Assembly: GCF_958295425.1 (NCBI RefSeq)
Contig: NC_081149.1
Location: forward strand, 4,323,701-4,387,700
Source: Solea solea
Lineage: Eukaryota > Chordata > Actinopteri > Pleuronectiformes > Soleidae
DNA length: 64,000 nt
Direction: 5' to 3'
In this document: in pieces, positions 26,822 to 52,700 of the stretch
Layout of the letters: each line of letters begins with the position of its first letter
How positions within the stretch are numbered: position 1 is the first letter of the stretch
Notes under the pieces: model-generated
The model's input: the letters and a program-made list of their open reading frames with translations, nothing else
Database searches by the model: none
What the model was told of the DNA's origin: nothing
Translations under genes and position numbers: made by a program

Positions 26822-27862
26822 AGTACTAAGGGTCAACTTGACCGTGGGAACTAAATGCTGATGTGTGTCACATGTGTCACAGTGCATAAAATAACATTAG
26901 CATGTAGCCTGAGTCGAGAGCAAACAAACAAATAAGTGTTAAACGGTAGAAATGAGAGCGTAGGTTTCAGTGTGGACTGTGCAGATGAGCGCGACCATGA
27001 ATGAACCGCACAGTCTGGCATCACAAAGAGCTCTTTCAAATCCTCCGCGGGGCGTCTTCCGCCACCGTTTCCTGTGGGACAGCCTGCTCGTGTTTACTTT
27101 GCGCTGTTCGCTAACAATATCGCAGGCCGCATATGTGCACCAGTGCGCTGATCAATCCCCCCTGGCTCGCACACAGCAGTGGAATTCACCTCCACGGTGC
27201 ACAGTTTAGTTTGGCTGCACACGACTGAGATCTAAAGACAACGCGCTGCCTCTGCCTTGGACACGGCTGTTCAAAACAAGGCAGAGCCACAGTTGCATGG
27301 TAGTAGCATTAGCTGACCAATGTTTAGCTACTAAATTATTCACGCTCACTTAAATGTTGGCTTATTTTCAAAACACAGCAACTATAGAATTGCAGCGATA
27401 TTTTAACTACACTAATTACGCGGCGTGTAACGCGCTCACCCGTTTGCACTACAGGAGCTAATCATTACTAGCCACTTAGCTCTGCAGCAGCTATTATCCA
27501 GACTAGGCCAGGAGCAGCTCAGCATGACGGTGGCTGTGTTTGCATGTAGCAAATTAGCATTTGTGGATGCTAACTTGTAGCCACACATAACCTCAGTGGA
27601 CAACCAGGTGCAAATAATAGTTCCCTCCACCCCGCGTTAGTGAACTGTAGCTCCCGTTAGCCGTGTTGTTGCAGCTATGTAGGCGCTAGGCTCGCTAGCT
27701 AAGAGCGGTGGTAGCTGGCTTTCTTACTCCGGAGTCGTTGGGATCCTTTTTCCAGAACAATTGAGAGCAGTGAGCGAAGGACTCTGTCGATGTCACATAA
27801 TTTACTCCGTTTCGATCTTGAAAGTCTCCATGTGAGCTGCCGGTATTTGTTCTGGCGTACAT
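14649..27862 (-). CDS. C2H2 zinc-finger protein, seven coding exons, 426 aa, unnamed
   Basis: A probable nuclear DNA-binding protein that I do not recognise by name. Exons on the minus strand: 27862-27728, 25666-25407, 23931-23685, 21542-21453, 18770-18570, 17053-16874, 14816-14649; all have GT-AG borders and keep phase. The protein has a Ser-rich segment (about 63-80), then zinc fingers at 106-126, 133-153 and 160-180 (CxxC...HxxxH) and two C2HC-type fingers at 189-207 and 219-237 ending HRC. A nine-glutamine tract follows (271-279), then Ser/Gln-rich sequence and a C-terminus ending MPWEQRSLYNQ. Finger 5 (exon 4) is a near copy of finger 4. The ATG at 27862 has A at -3; an in-frame ATG at 28048 would add 62 residues. 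Introns hold microsatellites and MITEs. The exon joining is inferred from phase and could differ in exon use. Confidence 0.8.
16750..18569. other. Introns 5 and 6 of the zinc-finger gene, visible content
   Basis: Around 17143-17240 and 18196-18270 are fragments of the hAT-like MITE family (GGAGCAAAGAACCCAGAAA; TTGATTAATCGTTTCAACAA). At about 17575-17690 lies another interspersed repeat end (ATCTGTAGTCTCACCACTAG). Intron 6 (14817-16873) has a GATAA pentamer array at about 15105-15162 and a GAAT tetramer array near 15728-15752. No additional exon is evident. Confidence 0.5.
18665..18693. repeat. CTG/CAG trinucleotide tract coding polyglutamine
   Basis: About nine CTG units on the plus strand are read as CAG on the minus strand, inside exon 5 of the zinc-finger gene, giving nine glutamines directly after two methionines. 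Such tracts vary in length between individuals. Confidence 0.9.
19552..19821. mobile_element. hAT-like MITE with perfect 8-bp target duplication
   Basis: The element runs from TCGGGCTGAAC to GTTCAGCCTA, an imperfect terminal inverted repeat. It is bounded by identical 8-mers, TTGTCAAC (19544-19551 and 19822-19829). It is 270 bp, AT-rich and noncoding, in intron 4 of the zinc-finger gene. The intact duplication suggests a fairly recent insertion. Confidence 0.85.
20645..21085. mobile_element. Candidate DNA-transposon MITE
   Basis: The left end reads TATTTCCACCGGCTCTACTC and the right end, in reverse complement, reads TTTTCCATTAGCTCGTCACG, an imperfect inverted repeat. Inside are GGTACCAGGGACTATTTTTAG and related price-tag-like strings common in fish MITEs, and a GT microsatellite at 20930-20958. 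Exact ends and target duplication could not be fixed. Confidence 0.5.
22190..22360. repeat. Interspersed repeat fragment
   Basis: Strings such as TGCCTTGCTCATGGGCACCC and CGATTTGAACCAGCGGCCC occur repeatedly in fish genomes as part of interspersed repeats. The second resembles a degenerate B box. No coding function is supported; a 138-codon open frame on the minus strand crosses it but shows no domain. Confidence 0.4.
24290..25150. mobile_element. Foldback of two opposed integrase-type transposase fragments
   Basis: Two arms of about 350-420 bp are inverted copies of each other. The left arm (plus, about 24454-24700) and right arm (minus, 24983-24753) both encode a segment with FRRKN, then an ADxxE(I)xAFVEGE string, then a GRLQG motif. 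The left arm continues with WMHQRA and, after a frame change, GPNTLWHVDSYDKL. These match the helix-turn-helix and start of the integrase (rve) core of the IS3EU-like transposases found in fish. Frame breaks and the missing rest of the core mean both copies are dead. The arms share upstream noncoding sequence (GAGGAGAGTTG(C/T)TAAAATGA). It lies in intron 2 of the zinc-finger gene. Confidence 0.7.
25667..27727. other. Intron 1 of the zinc-finger gene
   Basis: The intron contains a CAA repeat (about 26787-26822) and a hAT-end-like string near 26670 (GTTTGGGAACCACT). Its upstream part (about 27000-27727) is richer in CpG and probably belongs to the promoter-proximal region. No further exon is evident. 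Confidence 0.5.
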
Positions 27863-28110
27863 CGTCGGTTTTCTGATTCTTCGACTGCTTTTTTCTATCT
27901 GAAAAGAAATCGGGCCGCTTTGTCGGGATCTTCTTCCGAAAAGAAAAATAATTCTTCTGTGAAATGAGTATTTTGGTGGCAGACATATCGAGGCGTGCAC
28001 GGCATTACTGCCGCCTGCGGGACCGGAGTGTAACAACATATAATCCATTAACGATCACAATGAATGAGAACACAGGGCGAACTCTTTTAATCCACCGCGC
28101 AGCGTGTGAG
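27729..28110 (-). promoter_or_regulatory. Likely promoter and 5' UTR region of the zinc-finger gene
   Basis: The DNA around exon 1 is relatively GC- and CpG-rich compared with its flanks and lacks an obvious TATA box in the right place. Two in-frame ATGs (28048 and 27862) and one out-of-frame ATG (27986) are present. The transcription start cannot be fixed from the sequence. Confidence 0.4.
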
Positions 28111-31100
28111 GACTTTACAGGCGTTTTTCACAGCACACATTAGACAGGAAAGGCACAATGCACACCGAAAATGAAGAATATAAATGAAAAGGAACCCTCC
28201 TTTGTTTCATTATTTGTGCCCAATATTAAAAAAAGGGATCTATCTGTATCACTTATTACCAGCAGTTAGTCAAGAGCAAAAATAATCAGCAATTATCAGT
28301 GATTTTTCTCACTTTACTGGGCAGGCCATGAGTGGATAACAAAGATAGTTCTCTCTGTGTATAAAAACGACAATAAAAACAATGTAAAAATATTACATTT
28401 AAAGACTTGGCTTCTGGACAGTGATTTATTCGGTCATCTCACAGCAAGAACGTTCCTCCAGGTACTGGCTTCCTCCAGCAGTTCAGAGATGTGGTTAAAT
28501 TAACTGTATGCAGGTGTGAATATGAATGTGTGTGTGCTTGTCTCTGTATGTTGCTCTAGTTTACTCTGCTTCTCACCCAATGTCAGCTGGGATTGTTTCC
28601 AGCTCACCCTGTCACCCACACAGGATGAGATTTAGAGAATTCATTGATAATAAAGTAATTTATACAGTGTTTCAAAAGGCATTCGAGGGCGTTTTACATC
28701 GAAACACAACTAACAAAGTGCAGTTACAGACATAAGAAAAAGTCTGGACATACAGAATCACTTCATCAATTACACACAGTAGAAACATACTAGATTAAGA
28801 ACAATAACAATAATAATAAACTGGGGAGCTGACTTCAATTTCTGTGAGTAAAGCAAAACACATACTAATGTATCATGCCAAAGCAAGTTCATTTTATTTA
28901 CAGTACATGTATAATTTGTACAACATTATCACCTATAGTTCAATGTGCAGTACATAAGAAAGAAACGTGAGTGAACACATAAGCTGTGACACTGACTATA
29001 GTTTAAATATCAGGTAAATACTTTGACACTTTCAGTGTGCTATATTATGATTATTATAATCTACAACACATAGTTGAGTTCTTCTGTGTCAGATCTCTCA
29101 GAGAGACTTTGTAATAAGCCGCACAAACATACACAGTAACTAGATTCTGTACTTTAACAGCATGACACCACAAATACTGTGTCAAAATCAAAGTCAATAT
29201 AAAAACAAACATCTTGCTTACAGTGGCAACAATGGAAAAAATCATAATTCAAATCATGTGTTCACTTATCATATGCAAATGTACAAAAAAGATCAAATAA
29301 ACAGTCAAAAGAAGGAATAAGTGATGAGTTTGTGAAAAGCAGCAGCAGCAAAACTAGCTTCATTTATTACATGACAGTGCTCACATTAGCAGCTCAGTGC
29401 TGCGCCGCTCACTGGGACACTTACAGTACGTGGAGTAGCTTTTTGGCAGCTTCTATAGATCACAGCAGTGATGAAAACACAACTCAGTGGACATGACACT
29501 AACCTACACTGGCAGAATATTACCGTTTGCTCAGATTTAAGCTCATTCACAATGATACCAAACAATGCACTCTGTGTCTCCAGTGGCTCTGCAGTCACTG
29601 ACCACTGTCCTTCACTCCGTGTTGGACACTCTGTAGCTCCAGATTCTCCTCTCACACAAAAGCCACATGTCAGAGAGTGAGTGAGTGGAAAAGAAGCAGA
29701 ACATTCCCATGCTTGACTGTGACATTTCATTGGATTTCTGTCCTTGTGCCACTATACAAACACTGATGTCCCCTACACGAGGTGGCGTTATGAACTCCCT
29801 TGGCTTATTAGTATGAGGAAGTAAATTGCCAGCAACTATCAGTGAATGCTTCAGCAAAAACCAACAGCAGGATCTTAACTGTGTCAGTCCATGTGCTCGC
29901 ATGTGTATATTTAAACACAGAACTGAGACGTAGGGGTGGGTATAATGTATATTCTTAATATCTTTTTGACAACAACAATTAAATGATTTGCTAAGTTCTT
30001 TAATTTAATTACAAATTATATCACTTGACACTGTTTCAGGAAAACAACTCTTATTTTCTTTAAACTTAAGCATTCAAGTAAAAATTGTCAGATTTATAAC
30101 TGAACTACAGTAGTAAACATTCAGATGCTCGACTGTAAGGTAAATTGTGCCGCACACAAACAAGAGTAAATAATAAAACAACTTTACAGACCAAGTTGCT
30201 GGTGTCTCCATGTTTTCTCCCTGTGACACTGGGGGCTTCTGCTGCACACATTCAGGGAAAGTGTGGAGTGATTTAAAGTCATTTTAGGACTTGAGAATGT
30301 CAATTTTCAAATCTTTAAAACAACAATCACGATGTCATCTTAAATGATATATCTTGCCCACCTCTACTGAGAAGAATCAGCTTTTTATCAACGGTTCTCT
30401 CTCTCGGACAATTCCACAGAAGCTCAGCTTCTCTGGGAGTCAGTGGAGCAGTGGGCGGACACGGACGCTGGGCTTCTGCGTGATGATTGGAGGAAATGTC
30501 TGAACGGCGGAACCAGTTTTTGATTGACAGCGTCGCAGAAACACACACACACAACAGTGGAGATTTTCTGCCTCAGTCCTGTGTGGATTTTGTGAGGGAA
30601 GTCTCCATTTTCATTAGTACATGTAAATAAAAACACGAGTGTAGCATTTCAGTTGTACATCATTATCGCGTTTCTTTGTTTCTAGTTGTTCATTTGCAGA
30701 ATGTATGTAAGAATTTATGTATAAATAACTGGGCCTGAAATGAGCTTCCTCTGTTTTCAAAGACCAGCCACCGCCACTGCTACAGAGTGACTTTTATGAC
30801 TTTTATTTAACATTAGATAAGAGAAACTAAATGCTGCCGGGGAGATGAATAATTCTACAACCCCATGGACAGCTTTGGCAAACAGTGTGTAGTAAACATG
30901 TGAAACACTGGTAACGCACTCTTCACACTCCTCACATGTGGCTTGTGTTTCACTCTTCTCCAACATAATAATCAATACAGTGTCTTTAAGGAATGAAGTG
31001 AACTGTGGCAGTTTCAGTGGCTTCAAAGATGTAACGGTGGTGGCATGGAGATCTGAAGTAGTGATGGTCGTAAGCAAACTGCCAGTACTGTGGAGGCGAC

Positions 31101-31917
31101 TCCCGATAACAGCAGCATGTTTGAATGCGTGCTCCTCAAAAGAACGTAGTTTTTCACTTTGTGTATTAGTTATTTGTCAGCACGTGTACAGCCTCCTTTT
31201 GTTAGATTTCCTCGTGCAAGTGCACACTCCTTGTTTAATAACTCCTGACTTTACCCCGAGCCGCTCCAGTTGTCGTATTCCACCTTATTTCTGATTCCAA
31301 TCACATGTTACTGCTCTCCAAAACGAGCCGGGTCGTAACACAAGAGTCGTTCTCAACTGCTCCAACAACCGTGACACCGTTTGAAAAACTCAAGCCTTGA
31401 TTTCAGACAGACCAACAGCACACATTACAGTCTCCCTGCGTGAGCAGAGGACCAACAAGCTGACCCTGTTCAAATGAATACACACGGTCTATAATATGAA
31501 TTAAAACTCTCCACCATTAAACTAACAAGAGAGTCGTTATGTTGCACTATTCTACATTTACTGAAACATGGCAGTCCATGTCCTGTTTTTCTGTATCTTC
31601 TGGTGATTGTCACAACAAGTCGAGCTCTTATTCAAAAATGTGAATACTGTTACCGTTCATATTGTGCGTCTGTTAGTAACGGGTGAACACTGTCTGACGT
31701 CATCGGTCCGACTCTCCATGCTGCCGTCTCCAAGAGTCGCTGATGAGACTCACCACTGCAGTAATGGCAGCGCCTCTAGATGGCGTAACACACATTGGTC
31801 GCTGGATTTGTCTATTGACAAACAACTGCTGTGGTGCTGAAGGATATACAATACATTATTGGTGTGTGTGTGTGTGCGTGCGTGCGTGCGTGTGTGTGTG
31901 AGTGTGTAAGTGCACAT
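28111..31917. other. Intergenic region and 3' UTR of rab11fip4
   Basis: On the minus strand this follows the rab11fip4 stop codon. Several TTTATT strings (AATAAA on the minus strand), for example at 28893-28898, could end its transcript, so the 3' UTR may be up to 3 kb; I cannot choose between them. A SINE-end fragment (CACCCAATGTCAGCTGGGAT) lies at about 28572-28600. A GT/GCGT microsatellite sits at 31861-31900, just past the stop codon. No exon is supported. Confidence 0.5.
28560..28650 (+). repeat. 3' fragment of a fish interspersed repeat
   Basis: Contains CACCCAATGTCAGCTGGGAT and then CCAGCTCACCCTG, the known downstream part of the repeat family of which longer copies lie at 52637-52890 and 62160-62495. 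Truncated at its 5' end. Confidence 0.55.
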
Positions 31918-45765
<13,848 letters not shown>

Positions 45766-46250
45766 CAAACGACGGACTGGAAGATAAACGGAGCGGCGGC
45801 CGTCACCATCACCATCACTCTCAGCGCCGCCGGACCGACTGACGCTGGTGCCGAGACCGTAGAGTGTTTACGGCTGTGACATAAGCAGCGTCGCCGTCTC
45901 AGTCGAGAGGCGCGAGGACTCACGGAAAAGAGCGAGGAGTTACGATGTGGAGACGAGCTCGTGCGTCACAGGCACGATGCTAATTAATAATACAGGTGTG
46001 TGAGCACCAGGCGACGGAAATAGAATGGTGTACAGTGCGTCGTGCAGGACTCTGGCGGCAGACGTGTTGACATGAATTCATTCAACACCTTTCGTTGTTC
46101 TACTCTGTCTGTGGAGAAAGACTCTGAGCTGCTGCTGCTGCTGCTGCTGCTTCTACAGCATCCACCTGACGACATGGACAGCACAGCAGCAGCAGGGTCT
46201 CAAACAAAGAGCATTCAAATTCTACACTATATTATATTATAATGAGTACT
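45766..46250 (-). promoter_or_regulatory. Likely promoter region of rab11fip4
   Basis: CpG- and GC-rich DNA continues upstream of the rab11fip4 start codon to about 46070, including CACGATGC and repeated CGCCG strings. A CTG tract (about 46129-46150) follows. There is no obvious TATA box. Placement of the transcription start is inferred only from composition and closeness to exon 1. Confidence 0.45.
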
Positions 46251-46542
46251 GACCAATGATTTGTTACAACGTAATTCACCCTTATTTTATATATCATTTC
46301 AAAAACATCTGGACATCCATTGGATCTCTTCATAAACATGTATTCCCATTTTTACATTCTTTTTTATAATATACTTTTGCTTTGCTGTTTAATATTCACA
46401 GAGCAAGTATCTTTGAAAGCTTCCTCTTGTGTATCATCTTCCCATATATATGTATGTATTATACAATATATATATATATATATATATATATTGTGTATAT
46501 ATATATATATATATATACATACATACACACATACATACATAT

Positions 46543-46573
<31 letters not shown>

Positions 46574-46963
46574 TATATACATATATATGTAGTATATAAT
46601 TTGATTGGATTTTGGATAATGGATTAATACAATAAGCATTTTTTTATTTCCATATCAAATGCAAGTTTTGTTTTTATTAGAAAAATGGTTTATACAAGAT
46701 ATCCACAGACACAGTATTGTACACAAAATAAAAACATTACGTTCCAGTGAAGGAGACATTCTATAATGTTCCACTTACATATTCTACCTTCCACATGTAT
46801 TCCCAATTTAAATGTACTCCACTGTACTTTGTAATTTAGCAGCTCTGTGCAAAGTGATGACTTAATTAAAAGCACATAAAACCTCCTGAAATAACCTCTC
46901 CAATAAAAAAGAGAAGGAAAATCCATCGTGCCAAACTAAGTGAATGTACACATTTGTCCATGT
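46251..46963. other. Space between rab11fip4 promoter and coil stop codon
   Basis: Holds a TA/TACA/TG microsatellite (about 46460-46595) and the probable 3' UTR of coil on the minus strand, with candidate poly(A) signals (TTTATT on the plus strand) at 46673-46678 and 46643-46648. No exon is seen. Confidence 0.55.
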
Positions 46964-49684
46964 TTACATGAGCAGCCTTGGTTCCAGCAGGGAGTCCCAC
47001 CTTTCTGTCACCTGGGAAACAGAAGTAAACATGTCAATTAAAGCTGCAATAAGTGATGTCACCTTTTGTTGCAGCCATTAGCATTCTACTGCTGATCCTG
47101 ACTGGATAAAGTGATCTGAGTTCAGGGGGCGTTCCTGTTTCAGGAAAGCCCCCTGACCTCAGGAAATCCGACTATAAATGGAATGCATCCAGAGTTTTTC
47201 CTGGATTTACTGTTCAGACCCCAGTCACTGAGCAAGCACTCTAGATCAGTGAGAGCTGTCAGAACATACAGGCATTTAAAGATAGAAAATGAGACATTTG
47301 TGCATTAAATTGTCAAACAGAAAACAGGACTATTGTTTTATATTTTGAGTGGTGTACTTATAATAGCCAAAATGTTTCCAACACTCTTTAAATCCACAGA
47401 AATCTGTATTTATATTCAAGGTAATGGGCCGTTTCATTTTAGTTGCTTTTTAATGAAGACATCTCTGCTGTTGGGAGAAGACCATGGAAGTTTTACTGAA
47501 CTTTGACTTTGAATTTAAGGAGCACTGGAAAACAAAACAACATGTACAATGTACTCACTCTGGACTCTACTGTGTATTACACAACACTATTCAACCTCAT
47601 CTGTATACTACAGTATATGACAGCTGTCATCACAGTATCAAAGTGTAATCACATCCTCAGTAATCACAGTGAGGAAGGAAATGTTCAGCAGTGTTTGCTG
47701 CTGCGAGTTCTGCCACCAAAGCTCTCCCTGGACAACAATTCACATGGTTCCACGCTGCTTCCCAACATCATCAAACGTGGATCTTGTGTGTTATTGTGAT
47801 TACTGCAGCAGAGATTACATACTGCGTTTAACACTGATTGTCAGGTTTTAACTGTCGACTAAAACAAGGTAAATGTGGATATTATAGCAAACAGTAAACA
47901 AACTCATTTCAACACTTAGAATGGAGGAAATAAACAGTGCTTACTGTACATTTTAAGTCGAGTTGGGGAATCATTTTATAACAATACCAATAAAACATAG
48001 GATCACTTTATATTAATATGATGTTTATGTACAAGTGCTGTGAATGTCTCAGATGTGTTGAACAAACATTTGTCGTTTTCTGTCCAAGTTTAATTTCACT
48101 ATAGAGCAAACAATTATTCATCTGATCTTTATGTGATCAACAACAATAATAACTGATGTGAACATTTTTATCATGATAACATTTTTGACTACATCGTCCA
48201 ACTATATGTTGAATATTGTATATTTTCTGCTGAGGCTGAAGCTTTAAGCCACATAAAGGAATCTCGTTGCTATTAAGGATGCACTATATAATTTTACGCT
48301 TAAAAAAATGATATTATCAAATCTTGGCAAACATGACAATATCCCCTGATATGACTAATGACTAAAACAGTAGGCTGAAAAGGCTGCGAGCTCCTTGACT
48401 TGTATGCTTGCATCCTCTACAACTATTATTTTGTTGTTTATGCATTATGTAATTAAGATAATGTACATCTACGTGTGTTGCCATATGAATATGCAAACGA
48501 TTATGTTAATCTCACTACAGAATAAACTACACAACTTCTGCATTTGTCCCCTCAAAGGCACAAGGTTATCAGCCCAAGCACTCCCAATAGAATATATGGA
48601 ATTTTATGAACTGGTATTGTGAGTTATCCCAGTTTAATGATTTCTGTTTTGGTGGTTATTGATTAAGTAGTAGCTTCTTTGCTAATGCTTACCCAAGCAC
48701 CTCTGGGCACAGCGTACTCTACGCTCTCTGAGCCGTCTGCGTTCTGATAGACCAGGTCAAACTTCCCAGGCTCTACATGAGCTGAGAGACATGCAGAGAG
48801 TGAGGAATAACGACAAATGTGATGGGAAAGAGAGAAATTCCTCTAAAATATCCATTTCAGGCATTAAAAAGCATTCATATGACAATTGATCAACATAAAC
48901 GTACGCATCAGTGGTGAATGAACCCTACCTTGAGTGACTGTAAGTATTTCCAGCCCAATTTGTTTGGTTGTTGGGTCAAAGCTTATGATCCTTCCCTCCT
49001 GAAATGTACAGTAACATGGTTGATGTTGTGATTACTGTATGAAAGAATAGTTATACTTAACTGGTTAACTAATAATTCACTAACACTTTCTGATTAAAAC
49101 ATTCTGGGATGATGTCACAATGATCCTGTCCAAAACAACTGTGATTCAAAATATTACTACGATAATTGTAAAAAATATGCTTTAAAATAAAATTTAAAAA
49201 TAAGGCTCAATACGCTGCTATACATTTTGGTAAAAAACAAACAAACATAGAGAATAGAGGTCCTGGAAGCAGTGACGGGATGCAGGCGCCCCCTTGTGGA
49301 TATTCAAAATAAATCACTCCGACCTTTATGTGAGAGTGAGAAAGCATTGTCATGTGACTCACATGAGTATCTCCGTTAAACGATCTATCCTCCCGTCCCT
49401 ATTTCAGAAAGTATTCATCTCACCTTGTATTCTGACACCTCTGGTGTATAGTTCTCCGTCAGCTCCAGCAGCTGTGAAAACACACACACAAAAGCTTGTT
49501 TTGATATCTTAGTGAGGACACATCATTGACATTGTGCGTTCCCTAGACCTTTACACTAACCTTAACCATCACAACTAAGTGCCTTAGTAACTTAAACTTA
49601 TTTTTAACCCTAAACCAGGTCTTGACCATGAAAAATGGCACAGAATGTCCTCACAAAGATACGTTTGTATGCTTTTTGGACCTC

Positions 49685-49727
<43 letters not shown>

Positions 49728-52700
49728 CACACACATACTTTTTACTGTGTTGATCGTCTGAAGCCTCCTCCACACAACACTCACCTACCCCTGTGGTTTT
49801 CTTTCACTCTGCATCAGTCTGTGCTCAGTTGCAGTGTTATAGTTATTATGTATTATTATGATATTATCTGCACAGTATCAGTCGTGGCCGATATTGGCTT
49901 TTAAAAATGGATTACTGGACATTGACTAATGACCAAGTGAGTAGACTGAATAAGCCGCTGCCTCCTTGACTTCTGTGCTGGTTCCCTCTACAACTATAAT
50001 TTTTTTGCACAATGAAGAAAATATTATATCTACTTCTGCAGTGACATGACCTCTGCAGTTTGGTGCTGGGATACATTGGTATCGTTATCTAAATCCCAAG
50101 CACTCCCAACATATCGGCATATCGGATAAAAGCAAAAAGTCTAACGTCGTACATCCCGAATTATTACTACTTTTGTATAGTTTGGGTTCAAAATCAACTA
50201 AAAAATCAATTTTCAGGAACGAACAAAATGAAGTTGGATGAAATAAAAACATAGTGAGTGCTGTAGCAAGTTGTAAAAAGTAAGGTTTGCTTATAACATT
50301 TATGACTAACAGTGATGATGACGACCAGAAGCTAAAGTGAACCAGACGAAGAAGAATTGTGTGTAACTTCCCTCAAATGCTTCTCCTCTGCAGATATGCT
50401 GTGACTGCACTTACCTTGAAGGCGATCTTCTGCCCCACTTGTGGAGGAGCAGCTAGCAGTGGCATGGAGCTGTAGTCCTTCTTGGGGGCAAGTTCTGCTC
50501 TGTTCTACATTCAGAGACAAATGCAAGACACCATGAGTTTATTACTAATCCTGATCCACAGAGTCAGCTGACCTCATTTGTTTGGGCATATTTGACCAAC
50601 TGAAGCAATCCCAGATCAAAACACTGCCCCTGCAGGCCAGAATATAGACAAATATTACATGAATTAGAGGTAGACAACTTCACCATTTTTTAACAATCAC
50701 CATCTGATTATTATTGATAATGCTCTCAGCATATAAAGGTTGCCATGTCACTAAAACAATTTCATCCAAAAAACTATGTATTAAGTGCAGCAAGCAGCAG
50801 TAAATGTCCCTGTCAAACAAGTGTTTGTTATTTTAAAATCACAATTCTCTGGTTTCTTCAACTTCCACTTAGGAGCAAAAACTGTTTTTTTCACATACAA
50901 ATATTGACTGATTTAAAAAAAAAAAAAGATATGATATCTGATTTTGATATCTAGGGCTGTAACGAATGCTTATTTTCATAATTGATTAATCTGTCGATGA
51001 TTTTTTAGACTAATCGAGTCCAGAAAATATTCATCAGTGTTTACCAAACCTGGAAGTTCAGTTTTCATGATTTCTTTGTTATATGGAGCAAAGAAACCAG
51101 AAAATATTCACATTTAATTAGTAATCGACAGATGACAGACAGGTCGAGGTCGAGCTCTGACGGAACATTAGTCTCCTTTAATGTTCACTAAAGTTGGACC
51201 AGTGAAGAACTCTCCTCCAGGCCGTCATGTATTTAATTCCCTTTAATTAACCCTTTAATTCTAATTATGAAACCACAGATATGCAGATGTAGAAGTGGGC
51301 GAACACAAACCTGGAGGATGACTGACTTGTTGCTCAGTAAATCAGTCTGGTAGCATGGCTCCTTGGCTCCATTATAGCTGGACTCAAAGCTGTCAGCAGT
51401 GTGACCTCTGCTCAGCCCGCGACCTTCACCCCGCCCCCTTCCTCCAAGACCGCCACTCCCTGTTCTCCCACAGCTGCCGCCACTCCAAGGTGGTCGACCA
51501 CCCATGCCACGCCACGGCTGCTGCAATGGTTGTCTTATAACCAGCTGAATCTCCTCCTCCTCCTCCTCCTCGTCAGACTTGGGAGTCTCCACATCTTTGC
51601 CATCAGGAGGAGGCGTGGCTTCAGGCGCTGCCTTTTTCTGAGCACAGTCTGAAGACGGGGGAAGAGAAGGAGCCTGCTGAGGTTTAGAGTTTTGAGATGT
51701 GGAGTTCCACGGTTTGTGTTTTGGTGGGACTTTAGCGCCGTCAGCCTCGTCAGAGGAGGAATCTGTTTCTGAAGAGGACGACGGGGTTGGCTGGGATATC
51801 TTCTGGGTGGGTTTGGTGGCTACAGGCGTCTTGGAGGCGGATACAGGCGTCTTGGAGGCGGCTACAGGCATCTTGGAGGCGGCTACAGGCGTCTTGGAGG
51901 CGGCTACAGGCGTCTTGGATGTAGCTGGGGTGGACGAGGGTGTTTTAGGTGCTGGTTTTAAGGCAGGGATCTTTTTAGGAGCTTCTTGTTCTTCACTGCT
52001 GCTGCTACTGGAATCTGAAGAGGAAACAGTTTGCTTTTTGCTCTGTGTTTTTCCTTGTACTGCTGGGAGCTTCTTGATGCTCTTTACTGGCTGTTCCACA
52101 GTAGATGGAGGTTTTTTGGCAGCTGCAGTTGGTTTCGGGGTGACAGCAGGGATGTTGTCCTCTGTCTTCTTCTTCTTCTTCTTCTTCTTCTTCTCCTTCT
52201 TCTTCTCTGCATGCTTGTCTTTTGACTTCTTACTCTTCTTATCATCTGAAGCCTGCTTAGCCTCCCTCTCCAGACTCTCCTCCCTCTTCTTTTTCCTCTT
52301 TTTTTCCTTCCATTCCACACTCACTCCATCATCCTCTGCAGGTCTGTGTCTCTTTCTGCAGTTTTCACTTGACGTGTCTGGACAGCTGCTGTGGCCGTTC
52401 ACCTGGGCCAGAGAGTCCACCTTCACCCTGGGAAACAGCAACACACACGTTAAACAGACAGATCCAACACTTCACCAAAACATTCAATTATTCACTTGAT
52501 TATAAAAAGTATTTGTCATATAATAACATCCAACAACACAAACGTTTGATCAACAACGGCCTCTATAAGGACAAATCTCTTTAGTCCAATGACTCCCCAT
52601 AAATTGAGATGCATCTATTAGCACAAGATGACATTTAAGGGCCACACGGTTGGTGTAGTGGTGTTGCCTTTGCAGCAAGAACACCCGGGTTTCAGACCCA

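Noticed and set aside
28111..31917. miR-193/miR-365 cluster expected near RAB11FIP4 in human
   Set aside because: Reading both strands by eye I found neither mature sequence nor a matching hairpin here; they may lie elsewhere or be absent in this copy.
49686..49725. Regular repeats that might suggest a CRISPR array
   Set aside because: They are simple GACA units with no spacers; the genome is that of a vertebrate.
51699..52499. 266-codon plus-strand open frame
   Set aside because: It is the antisense shadow of the long coilin exon 2, kept open by that exon's biased codon content; no promoter or domain supports it.
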